From positions 372,001 to 436,000 of the forward strand of contig NZ_VWNA01000003.1 in assembly GCF_009600605.1 (NCBI RefSeq): a DNA stretch of 64,000 nt, written 5' to 3'. A program made the position numbers and the translations under genes. This document shows positions 9,042 to 17,222 of the stretch, in pieces. How positions within the stretch are numbered: the first letter of the stretch is position 1; each line of letters begins with the position of its first letter. The notes under the pieces were generated by a model. The model saw only the letters and a list, made by a program, of their open reading frames with translations, did not search any database and was not told where the DNA came from. The stretch is from Segnochrobactrum spirostomi (GTDB lineage Bacteria; Pseudomonadota; Alphaproteobacteria; Rhizobiales; Segnochrobactraceae).

Positions 9042-9910
9042 GCCGGGCTCGCCACGCGGCGGCGGCGCATCGCCACGAGGGCGGAGATCGCGAGCGAGAG
9101 GGCGCCGATGACGATGAGCACCAGGGTCAGCGCGGCGCCGAGCGGCCAGTTCACCCGGGTCTCGAAGCTCTGGCGGATGAGTTCCGAGGCCATCGGCGAA
9201 TTGCCGCCGCCCATCACCTTCGGCTCCAGGAAGGCGCCGAGGCTGAGGACGAAGACGAGCACCGCACCGGCATAGAGGCCCGGCTTCGAGAGCGGCAGCG
9301 TCACCTCGAAGAACGTGCGCAGGCGAGAGGCGCCTGCGTCATAGGCGGCGAGTTGCAGGTCGCGGTCGATGCGCACGAGCGACAGGTAGATCGTGAACAT
9401 CGGATAGACGGCGAGGTTGTAGACCATGCCGATCATCGTCGCGGACGGGGTGAAGAGCAGATTGAGCGCCTGCGGCCCAAACCCGAGATAGGATAGCCCC
9501 CAGTTCAGCACGCCGTTCTTGTCGAGCACGAGGATCCAGCCGAACGTCTTCAACACGGCATCGGTCAGGAAGGCGAAGGTGATGAGGATGGTCACGTGCC
9601 GCTGGAGGCTGCCGAGCCGCGTCGCCAGCGCATAGGCGACCGGCATCGCGATCGCGAGCGACAGCACGACGCAGACGAGCGACATCGCCACGGTGCGCAG
9701 CATGATCGTCCAATAGAACGGCTTGCCGAACACGTCGCGCCAGGTGGCGAGGTCCCAGGTCCAGATCAGGCGGTAATATTTGGTGGTCTGGAAGCTCAGG
9801 ATGCCGGTCATCGCGAGCGGCACCAGGAAGAAGACGATCATCAGGAGCGTGAGCGGCACCGTGGTGCCGAGGAGCAAGGGATCGCGCCAGGATTTCCGAT
9901 CAATCCGCAT
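9038..9910 (-). CDS. Polyamine-type ABC transporter permease (PotB/PotH-like)
   Basis: First permease of the importer, 290 residues. Hydrophobic segments start near residue 15, and the coupling loop is AYDAGASRLRTFFEVTLPLS. The region FLTDAVLKTFGWILVLDKNG matches the PotB-like subfamily. It lies 3 bases after the ATPase gene and overlaps the next permease by 4 bases, so the operon is tightly packed. Confidence 0.88.
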   Translation of the reverse strand: MRIDRKSWRDPLLLGTTVPLTLLMIVFFLVPLAMTGILSFQTTKYYRLIWTWDLATWRDVFGKPFYWTIMLRTVAMSLVCVVLSLAIAMPVAYALATRLGSLQRHVTILITFAFLTDAVLKTFGWILVLDKNGVLNWGLSYLGFGPQALNLLFTPSATMIGMVYNLAVYPMFTIYLSLVRIDRDLQLAAYDAGASRLRTFFEVTLPLSKPGLYAGAVLVFVLSLGAFLEPKVMGGGNSPMASELIRQSFETRVNWPLGAALTLVLIVIGALSLAISALVAMRRRRVASPA

Positions 9911-9913
9911 CTG

Positions 9914-11011
9914 TCACTCCCGGATGAGCACGATGTCGGACCGGTCGAAGCCGATCGTCACGGCCTCGCCGACGGCGGCCGGCAGGTTCGGCGTGCCCGG
10001 CAGGTCCATCACGACCGGGACGGGGTGCCCCTCGACCCGGACGCGATATTGGATCGAGGCGCCTTTGACGAAGAATTCCTCGACATGCCCCGCGAGCGTG
10101 GCGAAGGGCTGGGGCTCGTTCGCGCCGGCGAAGCGGAGCGCTTCGGGGCGCACCAGGAGGAGGGCGCTCGGGCCCGTCACGGCGCTCGTCGCCTGCGCCT
10201 TGGAAACGAGCGCGCCGGTGCAGGAGATGATCGGCGAGCCGAAGGCGATGTCGTCGCCCGGCCCCGCATCGATGCGCACGGGGAACAGGTTGGTGTCGCC
10301 GATGAAGCTCGCCACGAACGAATCCGCCGGGCGATAATAGATCTCGGACGGCGTGCCGATCTGGACGACGTTGCCGGCGCGCATCACGCAGATGCGGTCG
10401 GCGAGCATCATCGCCTCTTCGAGATCGTGGGTGACGAGCACGAACGAGGTGCCGAGATTGCGGTGCAGGTTCTTCAGTTCCGCCTGAAGCGACTTCTTGA
10501 GCTTGGCGTCGAGGGCGCTCATCGGCTCGTCGAGGAGGAGCACGCCGGGTTGGGAGACGAGGGCGCGGGCCAGCGCGACACGCTGCTGCTCGCCGCCCGA
10601 AAGCTGCGCCGGGAAGCGGTCGAGATAGGCCGTCTTCAGGTGCATCAGTTCCAACATGGCGCGGATGCGCGTCTCCGCCTCGGCGGCGGGCACCTTCGCG
10701 AGCTTCAGCGGAAAGCCGATATTGTCGCGCACCGTCTTATGGGGAAACAGCGCGAGCTTCTGGAACACCATGCGGGTCGGCCGCTTGGCCGCCGGCACGT
10801 CGTTCATGTCGCGCCCCTCGATCTTCAGCGTGCCGCCGGTCGGCTGCTCGAAGCCGGCGACGATCTTGAGGAGCGTGGTCTTGCCGCAGCCGGACGGGCC
10901 GACGAGCGCGACGAATTCGCCCGCGCCGACCTCGAGCGACACCGAATGGAGCGCACGGAAGGGGCCGTAATCCTTGACGATGGCGGACGCTTCGATGATG
11001 GGGCTCGGCAA
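9914..11011 (-). CDS. Polyamine-type ABC transporter ATPase (PotA-like)
   Basis: ATPase of the importer, 365 residues. Walker A is GPSGCGKTT, the Q-loop lies in MVFQKLALFPH, the signature is LSGGEQQRVALARAL and Walker B ends in LLLDEPMSALD. A C-terminal TOBE-like domain follows (roughly residues 240-365). The frame is open far upstream, but the family start fits a TTG at 11011 (product beginning MPSPIIEASAIVKDYG). No ATG exists in frame between the stop of the upstream gene and this point. The upstream stem-loop at 11050-11080 also argues against a longer protein. Confidence 0.87.
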   Translation of the reverse strand: MPSPIIEASAIVKDYGPFRALHSVSLEVGAGEFVALVGPSGCGKTTLLKIVAGFEQPTGGTLKIEGRDMNDVPAAKRPTRMVFQKLALFPHKTVRDNIGFPLKLAKVPAAEAETRIRAMLELMHLKTAYLDRFPAQLSGGEQQRVALARALVSQPGVLLLDEPMSALDAKLKKSLQAELKNLHRNLGTSFVLVTHDLEEAMMLADRICVMRAGNVVQIGTPSEIYYRPADSFVASFIGDTNLFPVRIDAGPGDDIAFGSPIISCTGALVSKAQATSAVTGPSALLLVRPEALRFAGANEPQPFATLAGHVEEFFVKGASIQYRVRVEGHPVPVVMDLPGTPNLPAAVGEAVTIGFDRSDIVLIRE

Positions 11012-11049
11012 TGGTCTCGCTCGCGCAATGGGATCGGTCGGGAATAGGG

Positions 11050-11080
11050 GAGCCCGCCCGGCGGATCGTCGGGCGGGCTC
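11050..11080 (-). terminator. Intercistronic stem-loop after the binding-protein gene
   Basis: A perfect 10-bp stem (GAGCCCGCCC at 11050-11059, GGGCGGGCTC at 11071-11080) with an 11-base loop sits 15 bases after the binding-protein stop and before the ATPase start. Such structures commonly attenuate transcription or stabilise the upstream mRNA, giving more binding protein than membrane components. Confidence 0.65.
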
Positions 11081-11094
11081 GCGGGGGCGGGACG

Positions 11095-12249
11095 TCAGCG
11101 GGCCGCGAGTTCTTCCTGCCAGATCGCCAGCATGTCGTCGATGTTCGGCGCGATCGTGTGGAACAGGCTGTTGTCCCAGGCGTGCCACATATAATCCATC
11201 TGCAACGCGCTCTTCTGCTCCGGCGTGAACAGCGCTTCCGCCTTCTGGTTCGGCACCAGATTGCAGGTCGCCTCGGTGATCGCGAGCTTCACCGCGACGT
11301 CTGGCGAGACGATGTATTTCAGGAACTTCTTGGCGAGCGTCGGGTCGTTGCCGTTGTCGAGGAGGCCGGTCGCCTCCATCCAGATGATGCCCTGCTTCAG
11401 CCCGTTGCGGGGCTCCGGCACGATCGACTGCACATAATCGTGGCCGGCGAGGCGCAGCGACGAGGTGCAGTAGGAGCCGCCGCCGATCAGGCAGCGGAAC
11501 GAGCCGTCGAGCAGGCCCTTCTGGGCGATGGCGAGATCGCCGACGATGGCGCGGGTGTTCTTGAACGCCGCGCGCAGCACCTTGCGGACTTCGTCGAGCT
11601 CGTTCTTATCGAGCTCCTTGTAGGGGTTCACGCCGGCATAGAGGGCGAGCGGCATGATCGGCCAATCACCCCAATCGAGCAGGCAGATCTTGTCGCGGTA
11701 GGCCGGATCGAAGACGGGAGCGTAGCTCGACCAGGTCTCGAGCTTGTCGAACTTGGTGTTCACGGTCGGGCCGACCCAGCCCCAGCGCGTCGGCAGGCCG
11801 GTCGCCTTGCCCTCGTATTGCAGCGGCGCGAACGGCGCGCGGAACTGCGGATAGAACTCGGCATATTGGTCGGCGAACTCGGCATCGTCGATGAAGCGGT
11901 CGATGCCGGCCGGACCCATGCGGGCGATCCAGGGGCTGTCCGAAGACACGAGGTCGAAGGCACGGTAGGCACCGGCCGCGAGCTTGGCGAAGCCGCCGGC
12001 GGAATCGGTGATCAGATCGACCGAGATCTGGACGTCGTTCGCCTTCTGGAAGGGATCGAGGATCGCCGGGGCGTTGTAGCCCTCCCAGCACATATAGTTC
12101 AGCGACTGAGCGGCGCGGGCGCCCTGGAACGCGCCCGGCAGCACGCCGCCGGCCGCAAGCGCCGCGCCGGCGCCCATGCCCTTCAGCACGGTGCGGCGGG
12201 ACAGCGGGGACTTCATCGCATTCGGGGTGTTGGGATCGTCTTTCGTCAC
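11095..12249 (-). CDS. Polyamine-type periplasmic binding protein, Tat signal
   Basis: Extracytoplasmic binding protein (PotD/PotF-like, class I), 384 residues from the GTG at 12249. AAGGA lies 8 bases before this GTG. An internal ATG at 12216 has no ribosome-binding site. The SRRTVLKGMG motif followed by an alanine/glycine-rich hydrophobic run and ARAAQS indicates Tat export of a folded protein. The mature part begins LNYMCWEGYNAP, like the WxGY region of spermidine/putrescine binding proteins. It is followed by a stem-loop and the ATPase and permease genes. Confidence 0.87.
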   Translation of the reverse strand: MTKDDPNTPNAMKSPLSRRTVLKGMGAGAALAAGGVLPGAFQGARAAQSLNYMCWEGYNAPAILDPFQKANDVQISVDLITDSAGGFAKLAAGAYRAFDLVSSDSPWIARMGPAGIDRFIDDAEFADQYAEFYPQFRAPFAPLQYEGKATGLPTRWGWVGPTVNTKFDKLETWSSYAPVFDPAYRDKICLLDWGDWPIMPLALYAGVNPYKELDKNELDEVRKVLRAAFKNTRAIVGDLAIAQKGLLDGSFRCLIGGGSYCTSSLRLAGHDYVQSIVPEPRNGLKQGIIWMEATGLLDNGNDPTLAKKFLKYIVSPDVAVKLAITEATCNLVPNQKAEALFTPEQKSALQMDYMWHAWDNSLFHTIAPNIDDMLAIWQEELAAR

Positions 12250-12300
12250 GGGTTCGGTCCTTGTTCTGGCTCTGGAAGGGTTGCGAAGCACGGTTCGAGG

Positions 12301-13644
12301 TCAGACCACCTCGAGGTAGCGGCGGATTTCCCACGGGCTGACATGGCGGCGATATTCGGCGTCCTCGAAACGTCGGGCGGCGGCGAACGCATCGACGAAG
12401 GCGTCCCCGAACAAGGCGCGGGCCGGCGCCGAGGCGGCGAAGCGCTCGGCCGCCCGGCCGAGATCGGACGGGAAGACGGCGGCCGGGTCCGGCGTCGCGG
12501 CATAGAGATTGGCACGGCTGCCCGGCGGCGGCTCGATCTCGTTGCGGATGCCCCAGAGACCGGCACCGAGGCACATGGCGAGCGAGAGATAGGGGTTGGT
12601 GTCCGCGGAGGGGACGCGGAACTCGACGCGCGTCGCCTCCGGCGCGTCGTTGATGACGCGCACCGCGGCGGTGCGATTCTGCACGCCCCAGTTCGCCGCC
12701 GTCGGCGCCCAGGCGCCCGGCACCATGCGCTTGTAGGCGTTCACCGTGTGGCTGCACATCGCGAGCATCTCGGGCATCAGCGCGACGAGGCCGCCGATGA
12801 AGTGCCGCGCGGTCCGGCTCAAGCCCTCCGGCTCGGCCGCGTCGTGGAAGGCCGGCGTGCCGTCCGGGCGCGTCAGCGAGACGTGGAGATGGCCCGACTG
12901 GCCGGCGAGATCCGGCGACAGCTTCGACATGAAGGCCGCGGTCAGCCCGTTGCGCAGAAAATAGGCCTTGGCGAAATTCTTGAAGAGTGCGGCGTCATCG
13001 GCGGCCTTGATGCCCTTGGCGTGGTGCAGCGGCGCCTCGAAGCACCCCGGCCCGAGCTCGGTGTGGATCGCCTCGATCTCGATGCCGAGCGTCTCCATCG
13101 TCTGCCGGAGCCCGCCGATCAGGTCGCCGTAGAGCGCGGTCGTCTGGAGCGAATAGGTGCGGTTGCCTTGCGCGAAATGGTCGAGGCCGGTGAAGTCCTT
13201 GGCGCGCAGGCTCTCCGGCGTCTCGTCGAAGACGAAGAATTCGAACTCGAAGGCGGCGTTGACGTCGAAGCCGAGCGCGCCGAGCTCGGCGATCATTCGA
13301 AGGGCCTGGGTGCGGGGAGAGAGCGCGCCGAAGTCGCCCTCGAAATCGGCGATGCACACCGCGGCCTTGTCGGCGAAGGGATAGCGGCGCAGGTTTTCGG
13401 CAAAGAGCGTCGCGGGCCGGTCGATATAGGCACCGCTGTCGTAGGTCTTCTCGGCGGTATCCCAGCAATAGAGCACTTCGCAGAAGGGATAGCCCTTGGC
13501 GGCGAGCTTCACCGCCTTGTCGGCCGACACCTGCTTATGGCGGAACACGCCGTCCGGATCGAAGATGCCGATATGCACGTCGCGCGCATCGAGTGCTGCA
13601 AGACCGGTCTCGAGCTGCCGCGCCGCGTTGTGCCGATCCGTCAT
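12301..13644 (-). CDS. Glutamine-synthetase-like gamma-glutamyl amine ligase
   Basis: ATP-dependent ligase of the glutamine synthetase fold, 447 residues. Catalytic-domain signatures include FEFEFFVFDE (glutamate-binding acids), GPGCFEAPLHHAKG, GQSGHLHVSL and VEFRVPSADTNPYL. Divergence from true GlnA and the neighbouring polyamine-type ABC genes suggest a gamma-glutamylputrescine synthetase (PuuA) or gamma-glutamyl-ethanolamide or similar ligase. It is the first gene of the minus-strand cluster and is divergent from the LuxR regulator. The actual amine is unknown. Confidence 0.88.
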   Translation of the reverse strand: MTDRHNAARQLETGLAALDARDVHIGIFDPDGVFRHKQVSADKAVKLAAKGYPFCEVLYCWDTAEKTYDSGAYIDRPATLFAENLRRYPFADKAAVCIADFEGDFGALSPRTQALRMIAELGALGFDVNAAFEFEFFVFDETPESLRAKDFTGLDHFAQGNRTYSLQTTALYGDLIGGLRQTMETLGIEIEAIHTELGPGCFEAPLHHAKGIKAADDAALFKNFAKAYFLRNGLTAAFMSKLSPDLAGQSGHLHVSLTRPDGTPAFHDAAEPEGLSRTARHFIGGLVALMPEMLAMCSHTVNAYKRMVPGAWAPTAANWGVQNRTAAVRVINDAPEATRVEFRVPSADTNPYLSLAMCLGAGLWGIRNEIEPPPGSRANLYAATPDPAAVFPSDLGRAAERFAASAPARALFGDAFVDAFAAARRFEDAEYRRHVSPWEIRRYLEVV

Positions 13645-13791
13645 TCCGCCATGTCCCCCAACCGCTCTCGGCGATTGTTTGCTCTGTGAACCTTTTCATC
13701 AGGCTAGGGGCGGGCGGATGCGCTAGGAATATCCCTCGGGGTATAGGCGTGCGAAAATCCGCGCCCCATCCGACAGCAGGGAGACCGACGC

Positions 13792-14589
13792 GTGCAGAGC
13801 GCTTTCGCGGACTGGAATGCGGCCGTGGGCCGGGGGCTCGAGGCCCTCGGCACGGCGGAATTTCCGCGCGCTCTCGAAGACGCAGTGCGGGCGGCGGTGC
13901 CCTTCGACATCTTCATGGTGTTCGCCTATTCGGGGCCGGAAAACCCGATCTGCCTCGCCCACAACATGGATGGCGGCCGGGCCGAAACGGTGATCGAGGC
14001 CTATGCCCGCGGGCCCTATCTGCTCGATCCGTTCTATGGCGCGGCGATCGGCCACGAGCCGGCCGGGGTGATCCGCCTGAAGTCGCTGGCGCCGGACCTC
14101 TTCTACACCTCCGAATATTTCAAACAGCATTATGAGCGGACCTGCATCCGCGACGAGGTCGGCTTCCTCCTGCGCCCGGCGCTGGGGACGGCGATCGTCG
14201 TCAGCGTGACGCGGCCGATCGACGGGCCGGCCTTCTCCGCCCGCGACATGCAGACGATCCGCGCGATCGAGCCGGTGGTCCGCCGGCTCGGCGAGAGCCA
14301 CTGGCGCGACATCGGCCAGCGTTTCACGCCGGGGCGTCGCAACGGGGCGAAGGCGGGGCCGATCGACCGCGCGCTCGACGCCATGGCGGTCGGCCACCTG
14401 ACGCCGCGGGAGATCGAGATCACGGCTCTCGTGCTGCGGGGCCACTCGAACGCCTCGATCGCCGACCTTTTGAAGATCAGCGCCGGGACAGTGAAGATCC
14501 ACCGCCGCAACATCTACCAGAAGCTTCAGATCGGCTCCCAGGCCGACCTCTTCGCCCGCTTCATCGCCCACCTCGCGACGGTGAGCTGA
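13792..14589 (+). CDS. LuxR-family transcriptional regulator
   Basis: A 265-residue regulator with a GAF-like N-terminal sensing region and a C-terminal LuxR/FixJ helix-turn-helix (about residues 200-255: LTPREIEITALVLRGHSNAS and later SAGTVKIHRRNIYQKL). The start is a GTG preceded by CAGGGAG. It is divergent from the glutamine-synthetase-like gene across 147 bases, so it is the likely regulator of the amine cluster. No LuxI-type synthase is nearby, so it is a LuxR solo and more likely senses an amine or metabolite than a homoserine lactone. Confidence 0.88.
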   Translation: MQSAFADWNAAVGRGLEALGTAEFPRALEDAVRAAVPFDIFMVFAYSGPENPICLAHNMDGGRAETVIEAYARGPYLLDPFYGAAIGHEPAGVIRLKSLAPDLFYTSEYFKQHYERTCIRDEVGFLLRPALGTAIVVSVTRPIDGPAFSARDMQTIRAIEPVVRRLGESHWRDIGQRFTPGRRNGAKAGPIDRALDAMAVGHLTPREIEITALVLRGHSNASIADLLKISAGTVKIHRRNIYQKLQIGSQADLFARFIAHLATVS

Positions 14590-14594
14590 GGGGG

Positions 14595-15095
14595 CTAGAG
14601 CAGGCTCAGGGCCGTTGCGATCGGGAGGAAGAGCGTGCGCGGCCGTTTGATCAACTCGACGAAGCCGAACGAGGCATAAAACGAGGCCGCGTTGTCGTCG
14701 ATCGCGTCTGCGAAGATCGCGTGCGCACCGATCGGGGCGTCCGCCACGGTCTTGATGGCGTCGAAGAGCAGCGCCTCCCCGAGACCCTGTCCGGCATAAT
14801 CGCGGTGCCGGCCGAGCCATCCAATGAGGACCGCAGGCACAGCCGGATAGCGCGGCAGCTTCCTCGCGAACGGCTGCGGCACCGCCGTCAGCGGCACGTT
14901 GCTCGAAGATAGAGTGTAGAAGCCGGCAATCTGGTCCGTCGCCTTCTCCAGCGCGACGAAGCATGTGGCGTAGTTGCGCTTCACATCCTGCGAGACTGTT
15001 TCGCGAAAATAGAGATCGATTCGTTCGTTTCCGCAGGTGAAGCCGCCGCGGTCATGCGCCCGCGAGAGGGGCTCGATGACGAAGCGGGGGCTCAC
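14595..15095 (-). CDS. GNAT-type toxin acetyltransferase (TacT/AtaT-like)
   Basis: Toxin of a type II toxin-antitoxin pair, 166 residues. The acetyl-CoA-binding motif is GRHRDYAGQGLGEALL (about residues 94-109). A conserved tyrosine lies in AASFYASFGFVEL. Characterised relatives acetylate the amino group of charged tRNAs and stop translation. Its ATG overlaps the stop of the antitoxin gene by 4 bases. The short length and pairing with a DUF1778 protein separate it from ordinary acetyltransferases. Confidence 0.9.
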   Translation of the reverse strand: MSPRFVIEPLSRAHDRGGFTCGNERIDLYFRETVSQDVKRNYATCFVALEKATDQIAGFYTLSSSNVPLTAVPQPFARKLPRYPAVPAVLIGWLGRHRDYAGQGLGEALLFDAIKTVADAPIGAHAIFADAIDDNAASFYASFGFVELIKRPRTLFLPIATALSLL

Positions 15096-15382
15096 CGGCG
15101 CTCGATCAAGTCGGCATGGCGCTTCGCGGCGCGGCTCAAGCGGGCGTTGGGAGCCGGCGGATCGATAAGGGCCTCGGCGAATCGAATCTGGTCTTCCCGC
15201 GCGAGCCGCAGGATCTCTGCGTCTTCGATGACGCGCCGTGCATCCTCCCCAGCGGTTGCGATCAGATAGCCCGTGAGGGTCATGCCGCGAAGTCGCGCGG
15301 CGCGCTGCATCTGGTCGTAGATCTCGACCGGAATGCGCGCCTCCAACCGGGCCGTCTCAGCTTCCGTCTGCGATTTCGGCAT
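15092..15382 (-). CDS. DUF1778 ribbon-helix-helix antitoxin
   Basis: A 96-residue antitoxin. The N-terminal half (ARLEARIPVEIYDQMQRAAR, residues about 11-30, followed by a helix with GMTLTGYLIATAG) is the ribbon-helix-helix DNA-binding part typical of TacA/AtaR. The C-terminal half would wrap the toxin. It is the first gene of the pair, with a perfect palindrome 20 bases upstream, as expected for autoregulation. Confidence 0.9.
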   Translation of the reverse strand: MPKSQTEAETARLEARIPVEIYDQMQRAARLRGMTLTGYLIATAGEDARRVIEDAEILRLAREDQIRFAEALIDPPAPNARLSRAAKRHADLIERR

Positions 15383-15401
15383 GGCGTCCTCCTGTCGAGA
15401 T

Positions 15402-15426
15402 AAAATACGGCAAGATGCCGTATTTT
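15402..15426 (-). promoter_or_regulatory. Palindromic toxin-antitoxin operator
   Basis: AAAATACGGCA-AGA-TGCCGTATTTT: two perfect 11-base arms around a 3-base centre, beginning 20 bases upstream of the antitoxin start. The AT-rich ends stand out from the GC-rich surroundings. It lies just past the stop of the agmatinase-family gene on the same strand. Binding by the DUF1778 protein alone or with the toxin is the expected use, by analogy with known pairs. Confidence 0.75.
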
Positions 15427-15436
15427 CAAGGGCGCC

Positions 15437-16411
15437 TCACCTCGCGCCCGCAGACGATCGCGTCTCCGCCACCTGCCGGGCGACGAGGCAGAGCAGTTCG
15501 AACAGAATGGTCGCCCCGGCGAGTGCGGTCATGCCGGCGAGATCGAATGGGGGCGAGACTTCGACGACATCGGCGCCGACGATCCGCACGCCCTCGAGGA
15601 GCCGAACCAGCGCCTGCGCCTCCCGGGTGGTGAAACCGCCGATCTCGGGCGTTCCGGTCCCCGGCGCCATCGACGGATCGATGCAATCGACGTCGAAGGA
15701 GATGTAGGTGGGACCGTCGCCGACGATCGCCCGCGCCTCGGCCATGATGTCGGACGCACCACGCCTGACGAACTCCTCCATGTAGACGATGCGGATGCCC
15801 TGATCCTTCGCCCAGGCGTGTTCGTCGGGGGCGTAGATCGAACCGCGGATGCCGATCTGCACGACGCGGTGCGGGTCGAGCAGACCCTCCTCGATGGCAC
15901 GGCGGAACGGGGTGCCGTGGGTGTAGAGGTTGTCGCCGAAATAAAGGTCGTTGGTGTCCGAGTGCGCGTCGAAATGGATCATGCCGACGGGACCCGAGCG
16001 GGCGACGGCGCGCAGCACGGGAAGCGTCGTCAGATGGTCGCCCCCGACGGCGAGGGGAACGGCGCCGGCCACCACCACGCTGCGCACGCCGGCCTCGATC
16101 CTGGCAAGCGCGTCCAGGAGGTCGATCGGATTGACGGAGAGATCGCCGATGTCGGCCACGCGGGCGAGCTTGAACGGTTCGATTCCGGAAACGTGGTGGG
16201 TCGAGCGCATCAGGGTCGATTGGTTGCGAACCTCGCGCGGCCCGTGGCGGGCGCCGGCGCGATTCGTCGTGCCGCCGTCCCAGGGGATGCCGAACAGGGC
16301 GATGTCGAGCTCCGCCGCGGACGTCGCGAGCGGGAGCCGCATGAAGGTTGCTGGCCCTGCGAACCGCGGAACCAGGCCGGAATCGATCGGCTGCGGAAAG
16401 GATGTGCTCAT
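15437..16411 (-). CDS. Agmatinase/guanidinobutyrase-family ureohydrolase
   Basis: Manganese-dependent hydrolase that releases urea from a guanidino compound, 324 residues. The metal motifs GGDH, DAHSDT and SFDVDCIDPS are all intact. FGIPWDGGTTNRAGARHGP is the usual N-terminal signature. The start is the ATG giving MSTSFPQPID; in-frame sequence upstream does not resemble the family. Agmatine, guanidinobutyrate and guanidinopropionate are the usual substrates. A product such as putrescine would connect it with the amine cluster next door, though the toxin-antitoxin pair separates them. Confidence 0.9.
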   Translation of the reverse strand: MSTSFPQPIDSGLVPRFAGPATFMRLPLATSAAELDIALFGIPWDGGTTNRAGARHGPREVRNQSTLMRSTHHVSGIEPFKLARVADIGDLSVNPIDLLDALARIEAGVRSVVVAGAVPLAVGGDHLTTLPVLRAVARSGPVGMIHFDAHSDTNDLYFGDNLYTHGTPFRRAIEEGLLDPHRVVQIGIRGSIYAPDEHAWAKDQGIRIVYMEEFVRRGASDIMAEARAIVGDGPTYISFDVDCIDPSMAPGTGTPEIGGFTTREAQALVRLLEGVRIVGADVVEVSPPFDLAGMTALAGATILFELLCLVARQVAETRSSAGAR

Positions 16412-16469
16412 CGATCGTCCGGTTGCGGCGGCGGGCGTGGGCTTGGCGGCGGGAGATCCGCCGCGATCA

Positions 16470-17102
16470 TCATCCGCGCATTCGGCCCCGTACGACAAGA
16501 GCGAGGCTGCGGCCGATGATGTGAAGATCGAGCGCCAAGGTGCGATGCTCGACATACCAGAGATCGTGGCGCAGGCGTTCGGCCATCGCCTCCGGTTCGG
16601 GCGCGGGGCCGCGCCAGCCTTGGACCTGAGCCCACCCGCTGATGCCGGGCAGAGCCCGCTGCCGATCGCGATAGCGGGGGAGCAGGTCTGCGAGGCAGGC
16701 GTCTTCCTCGATCGCGTGGGGACGCGGGCCGACGAGCGACATGTCGCCGGCGAGAACGTTGACGAGTTGCGGCAGTTCGTCGAGGCCCCGCGGCCGCAGA
16801 AAGGCGCCGAGCCGGGTGACGACCGTCGGGCTCCCCGGATCTCGGCCGGCGTGCCGCATCGTCCGGAACTTCCAGATCACGAAGGGTCGCCCGCCGCATC
16901 CCGTCCGCGCCTGCCTGAACAGCGCCGGGCCGGGGCTGTCGAGCCGGATCGCGAGGGCGAGGAGCAGCATCGGCAAAGCGAGCAGCACGAGGCCGACGCT
17001 CGCCCCGACGAGGTCCAGAAAACGCTTCGCCGCCGCCGACCGCGCTCGGTCTCGCGGAACGGCGCGCCAAGGCGTCTGAATGAGTGCCGCCCGGGCCCTC
17101 AT
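16470..17102 (-). CDS. Undecaprenyl-phosphate sugar phosphotransferase (bacterial sugar transferase)
   Basis: Initiating enzyme of exopolysaccharide or O-antigen synthesis, 210 residues, small (ExoY-like) form. One hydrophobic segment lies near residues 30-51, followed by the catalytic region with WKFRTM, GLDELPQLVNVLAGDMSLVG and PGISGWAQVQGWRG. The ATG at 17102 has GGGAGGA 7 bases upstream, so it is preferred to longer frames. It stands alone, about 12 kb from the polysaccharide locus, so it may serve a different glycan. Confidence 0.9.
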   Translation of the reverse strand: MRARAALIQTPWRAVPRDRARSAAAKRFLDLVGASVGLVLLALPMLLLALAIRLDSPGPALFRQARTGCGGRPFVIWKFRTMRHAGRDPGSPTVVTRLGAFLRPRGLDELPQLVNVLAGDMSLVGPRPHAIEEDACLADLLPRYRDRQRALPGISGWAQVQGWRGPAPEPEAMAERLRHDLWYVEHRTLALDLHIIGRSLALVVRGRMRG

Positions 17103-17222
17103 GCGGCGGATCCTCCCCCGAGAGATCGACGCTGACACCGCCGCGGACCGGCCGGGCGCAACCCGCATTGAGGCACAAGCCGTGAACGTCCGCAATCCCA
17201 ACGTGTGGTCGGTTGTGGTGCG

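Noticed and set aside
11011-13689. Plus-strand open frame of about 892 codons opposite the amine-transport and ligase genes
   Set aside because: Antisense to the binding-protein and glutamine-synthetase-like genes; the translation has no domain resemblance and follows codon bias of the true genes.
13700-13750. lux-box-like palindrome for the LuxR regulator (ATATCCCTCGGGGTATA)
   Set aside because: The symmetry is imperfect and the context overlaps probable promoter elements. Too weak to report as a site.
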